Of a stretch of DNA of 64,000 bases, positions 17,301-25,764 are shown in pieces (the stretch's first letter is position 1; each line of letters begins with the position of its first letter). The stretch is from NCBI GenBank assembly GCA_963775625.1, contig CAVZJM010000006.1, positions 200,136 to 264,135 on the forward strand, written 5' to 3'. The position numbers and the translations under genes are program-made. The DNA is from JAIBJN01 sp963775625. GTDB taxonomy: Bacteria; Actinomycetota; Thermoleophilia; Gaiellales; Gaiellaceae. The notes under the pieces are model-generated. The model ran no database searches. It was given only the letters and a program-made list of their open reading frames with translations, and was not told the DNA's origin.

Positions 17301-17481
17301 CGGCCTCCTTCCGCGCGCGCTCGACTTCCGCCTGCACCTCCTTGGCCAGGTCGGCGAGCTCCTGGAGGATCTGGACCGCGCGCTCGGGGTCGTCGGCGCT
17401 CTCGAGCTCCAGCCGCGCCGATTCGACCTTCTCGAGCAGATCCTGGAGCCGTGCGACGGCGTCGGGCTGGTTGGCGCTCAT
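17287..17481 (-). CDS. Small coiled-coil protein, exonuclease VII small subunit-like
   Basis: 64 aa, starting MSANQPDAVARLQDLLEKVE, almost wholly helical. The size, the ELESADDPERAVQILQELA segment and the position before ispA suggest XseB. No xseA is next to it, and the match to classical XseB is partial, so the call is tentative. It starts 52 bases after nusB. Confidence 0.5.
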   Translation of the reverse strand: MSANQPDAVARLQDLLEKVESARLELESADDPERAVQILQELADLAKEVQAEVERARKEADASA

Positions 17482-17533
17482 TGGCCGGTCCCCGGCTCAT
17501 GAGCGTGGAGAGCGAGCCGAAGGCGAGGGACGG

Positions 17534-17914
17534 TCACGTCTGCTGCGCCTCCCGGGCCAGCCGGCCGAGGATGCCGTTCACCAGACGGCCTGCGTCCGCG
17601 CTCGCGTATCGCTTGGCGAGCGAGACCGCCTCGTCGATCGCCACCTCGACGGGCACGTCGCCCCGCTCGAGCTCGAACAGCCCCATGCGGACGACGTTCC
17701 GCTCGACGACGCCCAGACGGTCGGCCGGCCACTCGTCCGAGGCGGCCGTGATTCGCGCGTCGAGCTCCCCGGCGTGAGCGGCGACGCCCTCGGCCAGCTC
17801 CTGCGCGAACGGGTCGACGTCGCCGTCGTGCAGGCTCACGAGCGGCTGGCCGGTGAGATCCCACTGGTAGAGGAGCTCGAGCGCAGTCCGGCGCGCGGCC
17901 CGTCGGCTCGTCAT
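17534..17914 (-). CDS. nusB: Transcription antitermination factor NusB
   Basis: 126-aa all-helical protein that binds boxA RNA with S10 for rRNA antitermination. Signature stretches: RRAARRTALELLYQWD, NVVRMGLFELERGDVPVEVAIDEAVSLAKRYA (shown in two overlapping parts of the alignment) and FVNGILG-like LVNGILGRLA. The ATG overlaps the accC stop by 4 bases, so it is translationally coupled to accC. Confidence 0.95.
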   Translation of the reverse strand: MTSRRAARRTALELLYQWDLTGQPLVSLHDGDVDPFAQELAEGVAAHAGELDARITAASDEWPADRLGVVERNVVRMGLFELERGDVPVEVAIDEAVSLAKRYASADAGRLVNGILGRLAREAQQT

Positions 17915-19275
17915 GCTCCCTCCCCCGCGAGCGAGGGAAGCGACGGGCCGACCTCCGCGATGAACGCGGTGGTGTACCCCCCGCTCGTGAACGGCTCGCT
18001 CTCCAGGATGTCGATCGCCAGCTCTCGCGTCGTGGGCACTCCCTCGAGCTCGAATTCTGTCAGCGCTCGTCGCGCCCGGCGGACCGCCGCCGGGCGATCC
18101 TCCGCCCAGACGACCACCTTGGCGACCAGGGAGTCGTAGAACGGCGGAATCGCGTAGCCGTCGACGACGTGTGTGTCGACGCGCACACCGGGGCCGAGCG
18201 GCGGCCGGAAACGGGTCACCGTCCCGGGAGCGGGCAGGAAGTCGCGCGCCGGATCCTCCGCGTTGATCCGGAGCTCGATCGCGTGCCCGCGCAGCTCCGC
18301 ACGGCCCGTCCGCGGCAGGCCCTCGCCGGCGGCGATGCGAAGCTGGGCCTGGGCGAGGTCGATCCCGGTGACGAGCTCGGTCACCGGGTGCTCGACCTGG
18401 AGCCGCGTGTTCATCTCGATGAAGTAGAAGCGCCCGTCCGCGTCCAGCAGGAACTCGATCGTCCCGGCCCCGCGGTAGCGCAGCTCCCTGGTCGCCCGGC
18501 CTGCCGCCTCCTCCATCCCGGCTCGCAGCTCCGGCGACACCCCGGGGGACGGGCCCTCCTCCACGAGCTTCTGATGACGGCGCTGGATCGAGCAGTCGCG
18601 CTCGCCCAGCGTCAGCGCCCCGCCGTCTCCGTCGCCCAGCACCTGGATCTCGACGTGGCGCGCGCCCACGATCGCGCGCTCGACGTAGAGGGATCCGTCC
18701 GCGAAGGCGGCCTCGGCCTCGGCGGTGGCGGTCTGGAAGGCGGCCTCGAGGTCGTCCGGGTGGGTAACCAGCCGCATGCCCCTGCCCCCGCCGCCCGCGG
18801 AGGCCTTCAGGAGGAGCGGAAAGCCGACATCGGCGGCGAGCGCACGGACCTGGTCCAGGCTCGCGACCCCGTTCGAGCCCGGGACGAGCGGAAGGCCCGC
18901 CTCCGCGGCGGCCCGCTTCGCGCGGACCTTGTCCCCCATGATCTCGATCGACTCCGGGCGAGGGCCGACGAAGGCGAGGTCGTTGTCCTCGCACGCGGCC
19001 GCGAACTCGGCCCGCTCGGCCAGGAAGCCCCAGCCGGGGTGGACGGCCTCGCAGCCGGTCGTGGTGGCCGCCGCGACCAGGGACGGGATGTTGAGGTAGC
19101 TCTCCGCGGCCGGCGGAGGCCCGAGGTGGACGGCCTCGTCCGCGAGGTGGACGTGGAGGGAGTCCCGATCCGCGGTCGAGTAGACGGCGACCGCCTCGAT
19201 CCCGAGCTCATGGCATGCACGGACGAGGCGCACGGCCACCTCGCCGCGGTTGGCGATCAGGACGCGGCGGAACAT
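17911..19275 (-). CDS. accC: Acetyl-CoA carboxylase biotin carboxylase subunit
   Basis: ATP-dependent carboxylation of biotin on BCCP, the first step of malonyl-CoA synthesis. 454 aa. The ATG at 19275 gives the family N-terminus MFRRVLIANRGEVAVR; an in-frame start 63 bases upstream lacks homology. Visible: glycine-rich ATP loop KASAGGGGRGMR, HVEIQVLGD, ERDCSIQRRHQKL, EMNTRLQVEHPVTE and the catalytic-region RINAEDP. Its BCCP partner is probably the fused protein encoded just upstream. Confidence 0.96.
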   Translation of the reverse strand: MFRRVLIANRGEVAVRLVRACHELGIEAVAVYSTADRDSLHVHLADEAVHLGPPPAAESYLNIPSLVAAATTTGCEAVHPGWGFLAERAEFAAACEDNDLAFVGPRPESIEIMGDKVRAKRAAAEAGLPLVPGSNGVASLDQVRALAADVGFPLLLKASAGGGGRGMRLVTHPDDLEAAFQTATAEAEAAFADGSLYVERAIVGARHVEIQVLGDGDGGALTLGERDCSIQRRHQKLVEEGPSPGVSPELRAGMEEAAGRATRELRYRGAGTIEFLLDADGRFYFIEMNTRLQVEHPVTELVTGIDLAQAQLRIAAGEGLPRTGRAELRGHAIELRINAEDPARDFLPAPGTVTRFRPPLGPGVRVDTHVVDGYAIPPFYDSLVAKVVVWAEDRPAAVRRARRALTEFELEGVPTTRELAIDILESEPFTSGGYTTAFIAEVGPSLPSLAGEGA

Positions 19276-19330
19276 CCGCCTCGCCTTAGGATCGTCGCCG
19301 ACCCGCTCCACTTTCGGCACGTTCCGCGCG

Positions 19331-19388
19331 CCACGCATGCGTTTCTCGCCGTTACGCTTGAAAGCGGGTGGTGGGAGAGGGGTGCCCC
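19331..19388 (+). repeat. Dispersed intergenic repeat, copy 2
   Basis: Shares with copy 1 the core GAAAGCGGGTGGTGGG, the box TACGCT (19353-19358) in place of TAGGCT, and the closing GGGGTGCCCC. It lies between the accC start and the 3' end of the carboxyltransferase-BCCP gene. The box points towards that gene's 3' end, giving a possible antisense or short RNA. Confidence 0.7.
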
Positions 19389-19432
19389 TATCAGATGGGG
19401 GGTCGTGGAGAGGGGCCGGAGGCTTCCGGACA

Positions 19433-21250
19433 CTAGAGCGCGTCGAGCGGCCGGCCGTTCACCGGCTCGAGCTCGAACAGCAGGTCGCCGTACTGCACCG
19501 GAGCCGCGTTCTCGACGCAGACCCGCCTGACGACGCCCTCGGACTCGGCCTTGACCTCGTTCATGAGCTTCATCGCCTCGAGAATGCAGAGCGTCTGCCC
19601 GGTCTCGACCGTGTCGCCTTCCTCGACGAACGGGTCGGCGCCGGGCTGGGGCGCGCGATAGAACGTGCCGACCATCGGCGATTCGATCCTGATGACGTCG
19701 TTGCTCAGCGGCTCGGTCGCGCCCTCGGGCTCCTCGTGCACCGGCGCGGTCGGCACCGCCGCGGCCACGACGGCGGCATCGGCGCGCTCGTCCGTCCGGC
19801 GGACGGTGACGCGCATCTCCCCCTCTTCGATCGTCACCTCGCCGATGCCGGATTCCTGAACGACCCTGATGATCTCGCGCAGGCGCTCGGCCTCTCCCGG
19901 CGCCAGCCCGGCCGTCTCGGATTCGTCCCGCCGGCCGCGCCCGCGCACGGAGCGAAGCAGCGGCTCGGCGTCCTCACCGTAGAGGGCGAGGAGGAGCAGC
20001 TCCTCCTCGCTGGACGCCAGCCCCATCGCGTCCTCGCGGAGCTCCTCGAGGGCCTCCGGCGGCTCCTCGGCCGGTTCGAGCCCGTCCCCGAGCAGCTCCA
20101 CGGCGCGCATGACCGTCGGGTCGATCTCCGCCGGCGGCTGGCCGTACCGGCCTTCCACGAGATCCCGAAGCTCGTCGACGACGAAGCGCCAGCGCTGGGC
20201 GGCAAGCACGTGGAGAAGCGCCTGCGAGCCGAGCACCTGCCCGATCGGCGATGCCAGCGGCGGCCAGCCGCACTCGCGCCGGATCTTCGTCAGCTCCCCG
20301 AGCACCTCGTCCAGCCGATCTGCAGCGTCGTGCTCTCGCAGCCTGATCTCGAGCTCAGCGACCAGGCCGGCAGGCAGCGCGTACTCGGCGGCTCGCACGG
20401 CGACACGGGGCGACAGCGGCGGGACCGGCTCGTCGCCGAGCGCCTCGTCCACGAGCTCCGAGCCCCGCCAGAGCCGCTCGAGCTCGACGCCGGTGTCGAG
20501 CTCGACGCCGGCGAGCGCCTGCGTGAGCGCCTCCGCGGAGACGCGATGGAGCGAGAGCGCGATCGGGTAGAGGGCGACAGCGATGCGCTCGGCACCGGCG
20601 CGAACCGCCTCGATCGCCGCCGCCAGCCCGACGCCGCCCGCGCCCTGGCAGTGAAGCCCGACCGGAAGCCCGCTCGCCTCTCCCAGCCGCTCCACGAGCT
20701 CCCGGGCCTTCGCGGGGTCGAGCGAGCTTGCCGGGTCGTGGATCAGCACCCGCGCCGCGCCGAGCTCGGCGAGGTGATGCGCCCGCTCGAGGAGCACCTC
20801 GGTCTCCCCGGTCAGGCCCGGGCTGTGGACGAGCCCGACGGAGAGCTCCTTCCCGGCGTCTCGAATGGCGTCGGCGGCCTCGCGGAGGTTTGCGAGGTCG
20901 TTGAGCGGATCGTGCAGCCGGAAGACGTCGATCCCGCTTCCGGCCGCGCTGGCGACGAAGCGGCGGACGATGTCGCCGGAGACGGGCCGCGCGCCCACCA
21001 GGAAGCGTCCGCGCAGCGCCATCCCGAGCGGGGTCGAGCAGCGCGCGCGAATCGCGCGGATGCGCTCCCAGGGGCTCTCGACACCGCGACGGACCGCGCT
21101 GTCGAAGCACCCGCCGCCCGAGACCTCGAGGCAGGCGAAGCCCGCCGCGTCCAGCTCGGCCGCGAGCTCGTAGAGCCCGGCTGCGGAGACGCGGTCCGCG
21201 AGCGGCTCCTGGGAGAGGAGCCGAATCGTCGTGTCGACGAGCTGCGGCAC
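19433..21250 (-). CDS. Carboxyltransferase-like domain fused to biotin carboxyl carrier protein (AccB-type)
   Basis: 605 aa. Residues 1 to about 440 align with the pyruvate carboxylase/oxaloacetate decarboxylase transferase domain (VDTTIRLLSQ, VFRLHDPLNDLANL). Residues about 460-605 are AccB-like BCCP with SPMVGTFYRAP and the biotin site EAMKLMNE. The canonical DTTLRDAHQS reads DTTIRLLSQE, the carbamylated-Lys KDM reads HDP, and HxH reads HCQ, so the metal site looks lost. The BCCP part probably serves the adjacent AccC; the front part may be structural or regulatory. The GTG start directly follows the efp stop. Confidence 0.82.
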   Translation of the reverse strand: MPQLVDTTIRLLSQEPLADRVSAAGLYELAAELDAAGFACLEVSGGGCFDSAVRRGVESPWERIRAIRARCSTPLGMALRGRFLVGARPVSGDIVRRFVASAAGSGIDVFRLHDPLNDLANLREAADAIRDAGKELSVGLVHSPGLTGETEVLLERAHHLAELGAARVLIHDPASSLDPAKARELVERLGEASGLPVGLHCQGAGGVGLAAAIEAVRAGAERIAVALYPIALSLHRVSAEALTQALAGVELDTGVELERLWRGSELVDEALGDEPVPPLSPRVAVRAAEYALPAGLVAELEIRLREHDAADRLDEVLGELTKIRRECGWPPLASPIGQVLGSQALLHVLAAQRWRFVVDELRDLVEGRYGQPPAEIDPTVMRAVELLGDGLEPAEEPPEALEELREDAMGLASSEEELLLLALYGEDAEPLLRSVRGRGRRDESETAGLAPGEAERLREIIRVVQESGIGEVTIEEGEMRVTVRRTDERADAAVVAAAVPTAPVHEEPEGATEPLSNDVIRIESPMVGTFYRAPQPGADPFVEEGDTVETGQTLCILEAMKLMNEVKAESEGVVRRVCVENAAPVQYGDLLFELEPVNGRPLDAL

Positions 21251-21251
21251 T

Positions 21252-21818
21252 CTAGGCCCGCGAGATGTAGCGGCGCTCGCGCGTGTCGACCTTGATGCGA
21301 TCGCCGACGTTGACGAAGAGCGGGACTTGCACGACGGCGCCGGTCTCGAGGGTGGCGGGCTTCGTCACGTTGGACACGGTGTCGCCGCGGACGCCGGGCT
21401 CGGTCTCGGTCACGCCGAGCTCGACCGAGGCCGGGAGCTGCACTCCGGCAGGCCGGCCGTCGACGGTGAGGATCTGGACGGTCGCCGAGGGCTGTAGGAA
21501 GTCGAGCTCCTCCTCGACGTCCGCGCGCGGGAGCGCCAGCTGCTCGAAGGTCTCCTCGTCCATGAAGACCACCTCCTCGCCGGAGTCGTAGAGGTACTGG
21601 ACGTTCTTCGTCTCGGTACGAATTCGCGACATCTTCTCGCCGGCCCTAAAGGTCTTGTCGACGACGGCCCCCGTGCCGACGCTCTTCAGCTTGGTGCGCA
21701 CGAACGCGCCGCCCTTGCCGGGCTTGACGTGCTGGAACTCGACGATGCGCCAGACCTGGCCGTCGAGCTCGACGTGCATTCCGTTCTTGAACTGGTTCGT
21801 GGAAACCGTCTCGGCCAC
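21252..21818 (-). CDS. efp: Elongation factor P
   Basis: Relieves ribosome stalling at polyproline. 188 aa, three beta-barrel domains. The loop VKPGKGGAF carries the lysine at the usual modification site near residue 37. The GTG at 21818 is chosen because a TAGACT box ends 8 bases before it and the N-terminus then reads VAETVSTNQFKNG, typical of EF-P. The next gene starts at its stop codon. Confidence 0.95.
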   Translation of the reverse strand: MAETVSTNQFKNGMHVELDGQVWRIVEFQHVKPGKGGAFVRTKLKSVGTGAVVDKTFRAGEKMSRIRTETKNVQYLYDSGEEVVFMDEETFEQLALPRADVEEELDFLQPSATVQILTVDGRPAGVQLPASVELGVTETEPGVRGDTVSNVTKPATLETGAVVQVPLFVNVGDRIKVDTRERRYISRA

Positions 21819-21826
21819 GGCGGGGA

Positions 21827-21832
21827 AGTCTA
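21827..21832 (-). promoter_or_regulatory. -10 box TAGACT for efp
   Basis: TAGACT on the minus strand ends 8 bases before the efp GTG. It suggests efp and the fused carrier protein start their own transcript after pepP. Confidence 0.55.
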
Positions 21833-21841
21833 ATTGGGCGT

Positions 21842-22900
21842 CTAGCCCAGCGTCAGCAAGTCTTTGGTGAAGCTCGAGAGGACCTCCGGGCCGGTCTCGC
21901 CCACGACGACGAGATCCTCGATCCGAATTCCGCCTTCGCCCGCGAGATAGACGCCCGGCTCGACTGTCACGACGTTGCGCGGGACCAGGGTGTCCGTGGA
22001 GGTCGGCCGCAGCACGGGCCGCTCGTGCACCTCGAGCCCGACCCCGTGGCCGAGCCCGTGGAGGACGGGCGCGAGGCCCGACTCCTCGATCCGGGTGCGC
22101 GCGATCGCGTCGAGCTCGGAGGCGCCCGCGCCCGCGCGCACGGCGACCAGCGCGCTCTCCTGAGCAGAGTGGCAGAGCGCGTACGCGCGCCGCAGGGCGT
22201 CCGGAAGGAGGCCCGTGGCGAAGGTGCGCGTGCAGTCCGAGCAGTACCCGCCTGCCCGGGCGCCCGCGTCGACGATCACGGTCTCCCCCGGGCCGATCTT
22301 CCGGTCTCCGGGATGATGGTGGGGCAGCGCGGCGTTCGGCCCGGCGGCCACGATCGGCTCGAAGGCCAGCGCCTCCGCGCCCTCCTCCCGGAGGACCTGC
22401 TCCAGCCACCACGCCACGTCGGCCTCGGTGCGGCCCACGAGCCGCTCGCGGGCAAGCCGCTCGTAGGCGGCGTCGGTGATCCGGGCCGCGCGCCTGATGG
22501 CACCGAGCTCGGCGTCGTCCTTGACCGCCCGCAGCCCGGCGACCAGGCCCGACGTGGGCAGAAGCTCGACCCCGCCCCGGGAGAGAGCCTCGTGACCCGC
22601 GACGGTGACGTGGTCGGCCTCGAAGGCGACCGGCGGAGTGGCCAGCTCTTCGAGACGCGCGCCCAGCCAGCCGAGCAGATCACCCTCGATCTGGACGACC
22701 TCGACGCCTTCCAGCGCTCGTGCCGCCTCGACGTAGCGGCCGTCGGTCGCGAGGACGACGCGGTCCCGGGAGGCGACGAGGGCTGGGTTCGAGCTCTCGA
22801 AGCCCGTGAGGTACCTGACGTTGACCGGCCTGGTGACGAGGAAGCTCCCCGCGCCAAGACCGTCGAGCTCGGCTCGCAGGCGCGGGATGCGATCGCTCAG
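21842..22900 (-). CDS. pepP: Xaa-Pro aminopeptidase (M24 family); probable CTG start
   Basis: Metallopeptidase releasing residues N-terminal to proline. 352 aa with creatinase-like N-domain (1-120). Metal ligands appear in VIVDAGA, YCSDCTRTF, LHGLGHGVGLEVHE, VTVEPGVYL and GIRIEDLVVV. No ATG/GTG/TTG precedes the first conserved residues. The CTG at 22900 overlaps the aroQ stop as CTGA, parallel to the ATGA/GTGA overlaps elsewhere, so I use it. Starting further downstream would delete beta-1 of the fold. Confidence 0.88.
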   Translation of the reverse strand: MSDRIPRLRAELDGLGAGSFLVTRPVNVRYLTGFESSNPALVASRDRVVLATDGRYVEAARALEGVEVVQIEGDLLGWLGARLEELATPPVAFEADHVTVAGHEALSRGGVELLPTSGLVAGLRAVKDDAELGAIRRAARITDAAYERLARERLVGRTEADVAWWLEQVLREEGAEALAFEPIVAAGPNAALPHHHPGDRKIGPGETVIVDAGARAGGYCSDCTRTFATGLLPDALRRAYALCHSAQESALVAVRAGAGASELDAIARTRIEESGLAPVLHGLGHGVGLEVHERPVLRPTSTDTLVPRNVVTVEPGVYLAGEGGIRIEDLVVVGETGPEVLSSFTKDLLTLG

Positions 22901-23325
22901 CCCTGCTCCTTCAGGTAGGCCAGCGCCTCGCGGTAGCCCTCGGGCCCCTTGCCGACGATCCGGTGGGTGACGACGTCCGCGAGGACGGAATGCCGGCGCC
23001 ACTCCTCGCGCTTCTCGATGTCCGACAGGTGCACCTCCACGACCGGCGCCGAGCAGAGCTCGAGCGCGTCACGGATGGCATAGCTGTAGTGAGACCACGC
23101 CCCGGGGTTGACGATCAGGCCCGAGGCCCACCGACGCGTGTCGTGGCACCACTCGACGAACTGGCCCTCGTGGTTCGTTTGGAAGCAGCGCGCCGTGCAG
23201 CCGAGCTCGCGCGCCCAGGAATAGATCCGCGTCTCCAGCTCGCCGAGGCCGAGTCCCCCGTACAGGTCCGCATCGCGATCGCTGAGGACGTCGAGGTTGA
23301 CGCCGTTGAGGACGGCCACCTGCAC
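22897..23325 (-). CDS. aroQ: Type II 3-dehydroquinate dehydratase
   Basis: Third step of the shikimate pathway (3-dehydroquinate to 3-dehydroshikimate). 142 aa. Visible: LNGVNLDVLSDRDADLYGG (catalytic Tyr), QTNHEGQFVEW, NPGAWSHYSYAIRDAL (catalytic His) and VEVHLSDIEKREEWR. The usual LNGPNLNLLG is altered at two places but active-site residues remain. It has its own TAGACT box, which overlaps the aroB stop. The GTG start is at 23325. Confidence 0.94.
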   Translation of the reverse strand: MQVAVLNGVNLDVLSDRDADLYGGLGLGELETRIYSWARELGCTARCFQTNHEGQFVEWCHDTRRWASGLIVNPGAWSHYSYAIRDALELCSAPVVEVHLSDIEKREEWRRHSVLADVVTHRIVGKGPEGYREALAYLKEQG

Positions 23326-23331
23326 GCGGCG

Positions 23332-23337
23332 AGTCTA
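23332..23337 (-). promoter_or_regulatory. -10 box TAGACT for aroQ-pepP
   Basis: TAGACT ends 6 bases before the aroQ GTG and includes the TAG stop of the aroB frame. A separate start for aroQ-pepP after the aroE-aroC-aroKB unit is implied. Confidence 0.55.
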
Positions 23338-24700
23338 CTGCCGCACGAGCGAGGCCAGGGCGGCCCGGGCCTCGGCGTCCGGCACCGTGGTCACGACCGG
23401 CTTCCCGGGCGCCTCGAGCAGGACGAACACGCCCTCCCCCTTCTTGTCCCGCTTCAGCGCCGCCCAGGCGACGTCGAGATCAGCCTCGACCGGCTCCGGC
23501 TGCAGGAGCTCCTCGACGGAGTCCATCGGCTGCCCGGAGAGTCGCAGCGCGGCAAGCAGCCCCAGGGCAACCGCCTCGCCGTGCGAGACGCGGTAGCCCG
23601 ACCCGGCCTCGAGCGCGTGGGCGAACGTATGGCCGAGGTTGAGCCAGGCGCGGCGCCCCTCGGTCTCGTAGGGGTCGGAGATGACGACGCCGGCCTTGTA
23701 GGCGGCGCACGCGCGGATCATCTCCTCCTCGGGGAGCTCCCAGACGGGACGGCCTGCGAGGAGCCCGGTCTTGACGACCTCGGCCATTCCGGCCCGCCGC
23801 TCGCGCTCCGGGAGCGTCGCGAGCACGCTCGGGTCGATCACGACCGAGCCAGGGAAAGTGAAAGGCGCCCGCCAGGTTCTTGCCGTCGGCGGTGTTGATT
23901 CCCGTCTTGCCGCCGATGGCCGCGTCGACCTGACCCGTCAGCGTCGTCGGGACAGCGATCCAGGGAACGCCGCGGAGGTAGGTCGCGGCGACGAAGCCCG
24001 CGACGTCCGTCGTCGACCCGCCGCCGAAGGCGACGATCGTGCCGTCGCGGCCGATGGCGAGCTCACTCCAGAGCCGCTCCACGACGGCGAGGGTCTTTGC
24101 GCCCTCGCCGGCCGGAAGCGGGTGAAGAGGCGCGTCGAGCGGCAGGGCGTGCAGCTCGGCCACGCGCTCGTCCCCCAGGACGGCGGCCGGGCCCGGCGCG
24201 TTCGCGACTCCCCCGAGGCTGATCCCGAGCGACGCGAGCAGCACGCCGTCGGCGTCCTCGGCGACGCCGTCGGCCGCTTCTGCGTACGTCTGCTGCCTCG
24301 ACTCGTAGAGCTTCCGGAAATCGTCCTCCCGCTGCGCCAGCGGGCGGCCCGACCCGCGCACGCGCTCCCAGGCGGTCTCGACGCCGACGTCGAGGTAGAC
24401 GGTGAACGCGTGGGCGCGCAGGCGCTCGCGGTTGAGCGGCGACAGGACGGCGCCTCCGCCGAGCGCGATCACCGACGCGGGGCCGGCGAGCGCCTCTGCG
24501 AGCACGCCCTCCTCGATCCGCCGGAACTCGGGCTCCCCGCGCTCGAAGAGCTCCGGAATCGGGCCGTGCCGCCGCTCGATCATCCGGTCGAGGTCGACGA
24601 ACGGCCGCGCCGTCCGCTCCGCGACGCGCGCGCCCACCGTCGACTTGCCGGCCCCCATGAAGCCGGCCAGCGCAAGATGCCGCTCTAGCGCGCCGACCAG
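23335..24700 (-). CDS. aroKB: AroKB fusion: shikimate kinase + 3-dehydroquinate synthase, with one frameshift
   Basis: Residues 1 to about 165 are shikimate kinase (P-loop GFMGAGKSTVG, LDRMIERRHG, ALGGGAVL, RPLAQREDDFRKLY). It continues into dehydroquinate synthase (PAGEGAKTL, VAFGGGSTTDVAGFVAATYLRG, PTTLTGQVDAAIGGKTGIN, NLAGAFHFP, then IDPSVLATLP and NLGHTFAHALEAG). After FHFP the frame changes; removing one T on the coding strand near 23851 restores PGSVVIDPSV and about 454 aa. No ATG/GTG/TTG precedes the P-loop strand; CTG at 24700, overlapping aroC, is the likely start. An AroKB fusion is known in Thermotoga. The frameshift may be a sequence error. Confidence 0.85.
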
Positions 24701-25764
24701 GGGATCCGCTCCACGTACGCGCGCCAGGCGCCGACGAAGTCCTCCAGCGCGTCGCCGCCGAACTTCTCTCTCGCGGCCCGGGCAAGCTCGAAGGCGACGC
24801 AGGCTTCGGCGACGACCGCCAGCGCCTCGACCGCGGCCACGTCGGAGCGCTCGACGAGCGCGTCGGCCGGCTCGCCCGTCTCCAGGTCGGCGGAGCGCAG
24901 CGGCTTCATCAGCGTCGGCAGCGGCTTCATGGCGGCGCGGACGACGATCTCCTCGCCGTTCGAGACGCCGGCCTCGATCCCGCCGGCACGGTTCGTCTCG
25001 CGGCGGTAGCCGCCTTCGTCGCGCAGGATCTCGTCGTGTGCCTCGGAGCCGCGGAGCCCCGCGAGCGCGAAGCCCTCGCCGATCTCGACGCCCTTCACCG
25101 CCTGCGTGCCCATCAGCGTCCAGGCCAGCCGAGCGTCGAGACGCCCCTCCTTCGTCGCGTAGGAGCCCAGCCCGGGCGGCACGCCGCGGGCGCGCACCTC
25201 GACGACCCCGCCGACGGTGTCGCGTTCGGCCCGCGCCGCGTCGATGCGAGCCTCGAGCTCCGGGGTGGCCACGCTGCTCGCGACCTCGACGCCGATCTCC
25301 CGCAGGAGCGCCTTCGCCGCGCCGCCCGCCGCGACGATCGCTGCGGTGTGCCGCGCGCTCGCGCGCTCCAGCGCGTTCCGCACGTCGTCGTGCCCGTACT
25401 TCATCACGCCGGCGAGGTCCGCGTGGCCGGGCCGCGGGAGCGTCACCGCCTCCTTGCCCTTCCCCGCAGGCTCGCCCTCCGGGGGCCACGGGCTCATCCC
25501 CCACGTCCAGTTCTTGTGGTCGCGGTTGCGAACGACGAGCGCCAGCGGCGTCCCCAGCGTCCGCCCGTGCCGAAGCCCGGCGAGCACCTCCACCTCGTCG
25601 GTCTCGATCTGCTGCCGCGGCGAGCGGCCGTAGCCCTGCTGGCGGCGACGCAGGTCCTCCTCGATCCTCTCCCGCTCGAGGAGGAGCCCGGCGGGCAGCC
25701 CGGTCACGATGGCGACGAGCGCCGGCCCGTGCGACTCCCCGGCGGTGGTGAGCGTCAGGGTCAT
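24685..25764 (-). CDS. aroC: Chorismate synthase
   Basis: Converts EPSP to chorismate with reduced FMN. 359 aa, normal length. Signatures: GESHGPALVAIVTGLPAG, the first His motif; RRQQGYGRSPRQQIE; RPGHADLAGVMKYG; RASARHTAA; and NRAGGIEAGVSNGE. The ATG overlaps the aroE stop by 4 bases; the stop lies 16 bases inside the probable aroKB start. Confidence 0.97.
   Translation of the reverse strand: MTLTLTTAGESHGPALVAIVTGLPAGLLLERERIEEDLRRRQQGYGRSPRQQIETDEVEVLAGLRHGRTLGTPLALVVRNRDHKNWTWGMSPWPPEGEPAGKGKEAVTLPRPGHADLAGVMKYGHDDVRNALERASARHTAAIVAAGGAAKALLREIGVEVASSVATPELEARIDAARAERDTVGGVVEVRARGVPPGLGSYATKEGRLDARLAWTLMGTQAVKGVEIGEGFALAGLRGSEAHDEILRDEGGYRRETNRAGGIEAGVSNGEEIVVRAAMKPLPTLMKPLRSADLETGEPADALVERSDVAAVEALAVVAEACVAFELARAAREKFGGDALEDFVGAWRAYVERIPWSAR

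Noticed and set aside
17287..17481. Firm assignment of the small coiled-coil gene as XseB.
   Set aside because: Size and position fit, but the sequence match is only partial and no xseA is adjacent, so it is listed as XseB-like only.
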